Source: Bradyrhizobium sp. AZCC 1693
GTDB taxonomy: Bacteria > Pseudomonadota > Alphaproteobacteria > Rhizobiales > Xanthobacteraceae
DNA: 64,000 nt
NCBI RefSeq assembly: GCF_036924745.1
Contig: NZ_JAZHSD010000001.1
Coordinates: 5,332,001 to 5,396,000, forward strand
Reading direction: 5' to 3'
Part shown: piece after piece, positions 61,066 through 64,000 of the stretch
How positions within the stretch are numbered: the first letter of the stretch is position 1
How the letters are laid out: every line of letters begins with the position of its first letter
The notes under the pieces: model-generated
Told to the model about the DNA's origin: nothing
Databases searched by the model: none
The model's input: only the letters and a program-made list of their open reading frames with translations
Program-made: the position numbers and the translations under genes

Positions 61066-63078
61066 CTATAGAATGCTCCGAAGCGCCGCCAACTTCCTGC
61101 CTCCGGGATCATCGGCGCCGTCCACCTCCAACCTACGCTGAACCTGCTTCAGATACTTCCAGCCCCCCCAGCCGTGCGAGGTATCGGAGGCGACTTGCCA
61201 CCATAGCTCCGGATCATCCACCAAATTCACAAAGTCCGAAATGTTGAGATTTCTGTCCACGAACTTGGCGCCGACCGCGCTCCGCACGCGCCAACAACGG
61301 TCCCACTCCTGCCATGGCATCACGAAAGGCAACTGGTTGCGCAGCATGCGCCATCCGTCCGGAGGCATTCGACTGCCGGCCAAGGCGCGATGGACCTTTT
61401 CGAGCGAAAGCCGCATCAGAGCCGCCGGATCCCTCGATTGCCGTCCAAGCGCGCGTGCGAGCAAGAAGGCGCAAAGGTGGCCGTCTTCCTCCGTCGTCAA
61501 TTCTCCGACCATCCCGGAAACCGCATCGAACCAAGGATCACCGCGTTCGTCGCAGAAAAGGTCGTCCGGATCGATCGTATGCGCCAACCGGGATATCGAA
61601 GGCGCGAACTTGAGCTCGCGATTCCGCAAAGCGTCGATCAAGTCACGCGTATGACCTAACAACGCCTGAAGCCACGGCTCGACGTGGTCGCGGCCCAATA
61701 CGCTTCCGACTCTCTCCAAGGCACCGATGATCGCTCCGCCCTGGAATTGTTCGGCCGCGGACCGTGACACCGACGCGACCGAGGACATGAGGCTCGAAAC
61801 GACTCTCTCCGACCTATCCTCGCTAGAGGCGATGGTCCTTTCGATGTCGATCCCCGGTACGGTCCAGAATCCTTCCGCGACCAGCAGATCCCCCCGACGT
61901 TTCGCGATCTCAGGCGCCGTGCCTGGATCGCGAGAGATTCCCCGCATCAGGTCGTCCATGTCGATCTGCGACAACGCCGCGTTCGTGGCCGGAGACAACA
62001 AATCCGTCCCGACCAACGCGCCGACGAACGAAGCCGGCTCCCGCCGCCAAAGCTCCGCTCCGACCCGCGCGGCGAGCGCCTCGTCGAATTCGGGATCCGA
62101 GCGGACTTCGTCGAGGACCATCTGGAAGCCCAAGTCCCCGGCCGAGTCGATGTCCTGCGCCAGCCGCCTGACGACCTGCCGTCGCGTGGTAGAAGCCCGA
62201 GAGCGATCCAACCCATCAAGGGCTGCGAGCGCCAGGCCGGGGTCCGACGTTCTGCCGCGAACGAACGCGAACACCGCGCAGAGCGGGCGCATCGCGCCAC
62301 GTCCTTCGGACACTTCCACCCCGCTCTCCCGGAGAAACCGACGTAGTCCGTCGACATCGGGATCGAGGAGATCTTCGACCAGCGGCTCGAGCTCCGGCGC
62401 GCGCGTAGCCTCGCCCGGACTCACGAGATTCGGAAGCCGCAATCGAGGTATCGACGAGACGTTCGGTATGAGCTGGAGGTCAAAAGAGTCGGACTGCGTC
62501 GAGCGATCGGAAGCCGTGAACGTGCAGAAGCGAAAGCTGCGCCGAAGCCTGGGCCATTGCTGCATCCAAACTCGCAGCACGATGTCTTCGTCAAGCCCGG
62601 CGTCCAGGCCGCCTACGATCTTGCTGTCCGGGCTTCCGTACAGCGCACCAAGGAGCCCGGCTGCGATATCCGAGTCGAATTTGCCCGGCTCAGGCGACGC
62701 CGGATCGCCGACTGTCAGCGGCCCTTCGTACATCTCGCGCGTTACGGCCTCCGGACGCCTGAACAGGCGAAGGATGGCCGACGCGGACGAGAGTGACGCG
62801 AGGTCGGCGAAATCGATGATGACCGAGTGCGTCCAGACGCAGCCAGGCCGCTTCATCTCCGGAGCCGGCCAGGTGCGGGCCAACACGTACTTCGCGGACT
62901 CGGCGAGCGGATAGCCCGTGAGGTACCCCTCTTCGGGAAGCTTGGCCCCGCCTACAGCAGAGTCGCTGAGGATAAGCATCGTCCGTGCGTCGCGCGGAGG
63001 CAACGACGCCAATCCCGAGAGCAACCGATGCCCTTCTCCGTATCCGTGAAGGGTCTGCTGAACTTCGAAGCCGGTCAC
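61066..63078 (-). CDS. GTPase-associated protein 1 (GAP1) of a predicted conflict system
   Basis: 670 residues from GTG 63078, whose start overlaps the upstream GTPase stop (GTGA); ATG 63096 is the alternative. The N-terminal FEVQQTLHGYGEGHRLLSGL with LPPRDARTMLILSDSAV is the opening of the GAP1-N1 domain; VWTHSVIIDFADLASLSSAS and a second Trp-rich region (RVWMQQWPRLRRSFRFCTFT) follow, then a long helical C-terminal part. The family was defined by comparative genomics beside dedicated GTPases in NTP-dependent biological conflict systems; its biochemical action is unknown. Confidence 0.75.
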   Translation of the reverse strand: MTGFEVQQTLHGYGEGHRLLSGLASLPPRDARTMLILSDSAVGGAKLPEEGYLTGYPLAESAKYVLARTWPAPEMKRPGCVWTHSVIIDFADLASLSSASAILRLFRRPEAVTREMYEGPLTVGDPASPEPGKFDSDIAAGLLGALYGSPDSKIVGGLDAGLDEDIVLRVWMQQWPRLRRSFRFCTFTASDRSTQSDSFDLQLIPNVSSIPRLRLPNLVSPGEATRAPELEPLVEDLLDPDVDGLRRFLRESGVEVSEGRGAMRPLCAVFAFVRGRTSDPGLALAALDGLDRSRASTTRRQVVRRLAQDIDSAGDLGFQMVLDEVRSDPEFDEALAARVGAELWRREPASFVGALVGTDLLSPATNAALSQIDMDDLMRGISRDPGTAPEIAKRRGDLLVAEGFWTVPGIDIERTIASSEDRSERVVSSLMSSVASVSRSAAEQFQGGAIIGALERVGSVLGRDHVEPWLQALLGHTRDLIDALRNRELKFAPSISRLAHTIDPDDLFCDERGDPWFDAVSGMVGELTTEEDGHLCAFLLARALGRQSRDPAALMRLSLEKVHRALAGSRMPPDGWRMLRNQLPFVMPWQEWDRCWRVRSAVGAKFVDRNLNISDFVNLVDDPELWWQVASDTSHGWGGWKYLKQVQRRLEVDGADDPGGRKLAALRSIL

Positions 63079-63953
63079 TGATCGCCCATCAACCATTCGA
63101 GGGGCTCCGTGAGATCGTGAGACTCCGGACCATCCGAGACCAGACGTATCCGCGTCGATAGAACGTCGAGCTCGCGGAGCCGGTTCGCATCCGTCCTCAC
63201 CTTGGCGGATGCGTTGTTCTCGTCATTTTCGTCGAACTCGCCGCCCTGGGCGCTCAGCCCGTAGGTGCGGAACGTCCATTCGTCGCGGCCGCTCTTCAGA
63301 TACTGGTCGAGAAAGGGAAGCTTGGCCGCCTGGAAATCGACCGGCGACAAACCCTCTCCCTCCACCTGGTCCCACGCCCCGATCATGACCGCCAGTAGGC
63401 GCGCCCCACGATGCAAAGGCGCCCGCATGAGATGCTGAAGCAGATCGACCAACTGGACCTGGGTCGGAGCATGTCTGGGCTCCCAGCGGGCCGGCTCCTC
63501 CGCAGGTCCTTTCTCCACCTTTCCCGCAAGATGCAAACGCTCGGTTATCCAGGCGGGCGCTTTGATGCGGTCGCCGTTGACCAGCAGCATGATGTTTCCG
63601 GTGCCGAGGTTCTCGGCCAATCCTTCATCGACCTTCCGGTCCTCCCACATCGCGCGGTAGTTCTCGCCGGGAACGTCCGGGAAGCTCACCCGGATCGCGC
63701 GGCCTTCGGCATCGACGAGGTGCATGGCGATCGATTTCATTCCGGCGATCTGCGTGCGCCCCTGCTCGGTCGCCCTGCGCCAGAGCTTCACGATCTGGTT
63801 CAGGTACGCGTAGTCCTCGTTGCTCATCGAACCGTACCGCAACCGCGTCGGTATTTCGCCGCTCTGGACCAGATGCCAGAGCGCGGCAAGAAACGTGGTC
63901 TTTCCCGAGCCGGGCAAGCCCACGATCGAGACGTTCGGTTCGATCATCGCCAT
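63075..63953 (-). CDS. DO-GTPase2-like P-loop GTPase of the GAP1 locus
   Basis: 292 residues from ATG 63953. Walker A is VGLPGSGKTTFLAALWHLVQ (about residue 12), Walker B/switch II is VSFPDVPGENYRAMWEDRKV, and MIGAWDQVEGEGLSP occupies the base-recognition (NKxD-like) position in altered form. The C-terminal part (FRTYGLSAQGGEFDENDENN) is acidic. It is coupled on both sides: its ATG overlaps an upstream stop (TGATG) and its stop overlaps the GAP1 start. It fits the double-GTPase (DO-GTPase2) family paired with GAP1. Confidence 0.75.
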   Translation of the reverse strand: MAMIEPNVSIVGLPGSGKTTFLAALWHLVQSGEIPTRLRYGSMSNEDYAYLNQIVKLWRRATEQGRTQIAGMKSIAMHLVDAEGRAIRVSFPDVPGENYRAMWEDRKVDEGLAENLGTGNIMLLVNGDRIKAPAWITERLHLAGKVEKGPAEEPARWEPRHAPTQVQLVDLLQHLMRAPLHRGARLLAVMIGAWDQVEGEGLSPVDFQAAKLPFLDQYLKSGRDEWTFRTYGLSAQGGEFDENDENNASAKVRTDANRLRELDVLSTRIRLVSDGPESHDLTEPLEWLMGDQ

Positions 63954-64000
63954 CAGGCTTCCCTCGCGCGCAAGTTCGCGAACACGCGGTCGTTAGAAAT
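63953..64000 (-). CDS. C-terminal end of an upstream gene in the GAP1/GTPase operon
   Basis: Only 15 codons (ISNDRVFANLRAREA) and a TGA are visible. The stop overlaps the GTPase ATG by one base, so it belongs to the same operon. Its identity cannot be judged. Confidence 0.55.
   Translation of the reverse strand: MSNDRVFANLRAREA

Noticed and set aside
61727..62914. 395-codon plus-strand frame opposite GAP1
   Set aside because: Ser/Arg/Pro-rich shadow composition; GAP1 motifs are on the minus strand.

Overview
The window looks like chromosome from a GC-rich alphaproteobacterium of the Bradyrhizobium type (Hyphomicrobiales, Nitrobacteraceae). The reasons are the protein set (CobS/CobT aerobic cobaltochelatase, FdxA-type 7Fe ferredoxin, CarD, rpmB, DUF2336, DUF3108, GlsB- and YidB-like proteins, many CoA-ester enzymes), the codon use, and several families of palindromic intergenic repeats. 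The genus is inferred from protein and repeat style; no database search was possible.

Layout. 1-9.4 kb is ordinary chromosome: two divergent citrate-synthase-type genes (one with a fused MerR-like DNA-binding segment), a DedA membrane protein, cobS-cobT, a Tat-exported phytase-like esterase, an Old Yellow Enzyme and a DUF2336 protein. An IS30-family element (9.6-10.7 kb) sits inside a palindromic repeat next to a DUF2235 hydrolase. 12.1-16.15 kb is a more AT-rich, five-gene minus-strand operon. It encodes a small membrane protein, an ABC-3C C-terminal component, a middle component, an SMC/Rad50-like ATPase with CxxC pairs, and a protein with an Rx4H HEPN motif. This is a predicted defence (ABC-three-component) system. 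16.3-24 kb returns to housekeeping genes: rpmB, a DUF3108 protein, a SUV3-like helicase broken by one extra base, an S4 RNA-binding protein, fdxA and carD.

24-30 kb is a second insertion. A 232-bp copy of the carD 3' end plus its terminator lies on both sides of a 5.1-kb cassette with HlyD, a BcsA-like glycosyltransferase and a Cache/HAMP sensor. A third, decayed copy lies further right. 30-52.6 kb carries small secreted and membrane proteins, an M48 lipoprotein protease, an SNase-like protein, a SAM/cyclase/AAA/TPR regulator and a CoA-ester degradation cluster (two enoyl-CoA hydratases, two acyl-CoA dehydrogenases, an SDR and a periplasmic binding protein). It ends with an AraC regulator divergent from an RraA-cupin-TctC operon.

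A tRNA-Arg(CCU) at 52.77 kb begins an integrative region that runs past the window end. It holds a tyrosine recombinase, two small element genes, a tRNA-Ser-like 3' end beside a second recombinase gene wrecked by an IS21-family element, a truncated AAA+ ATPase, a zinc-ribbon-like unknown, and a GTPase plus GAP1-type pair. That pair matches a predicted NTP-dependent conflict system. The two most unusual systems are therefore the ABC-3C/HEPN operon and the GAP1/GTPase locus, and the carD-tail duplication is the most unusual structural feature.
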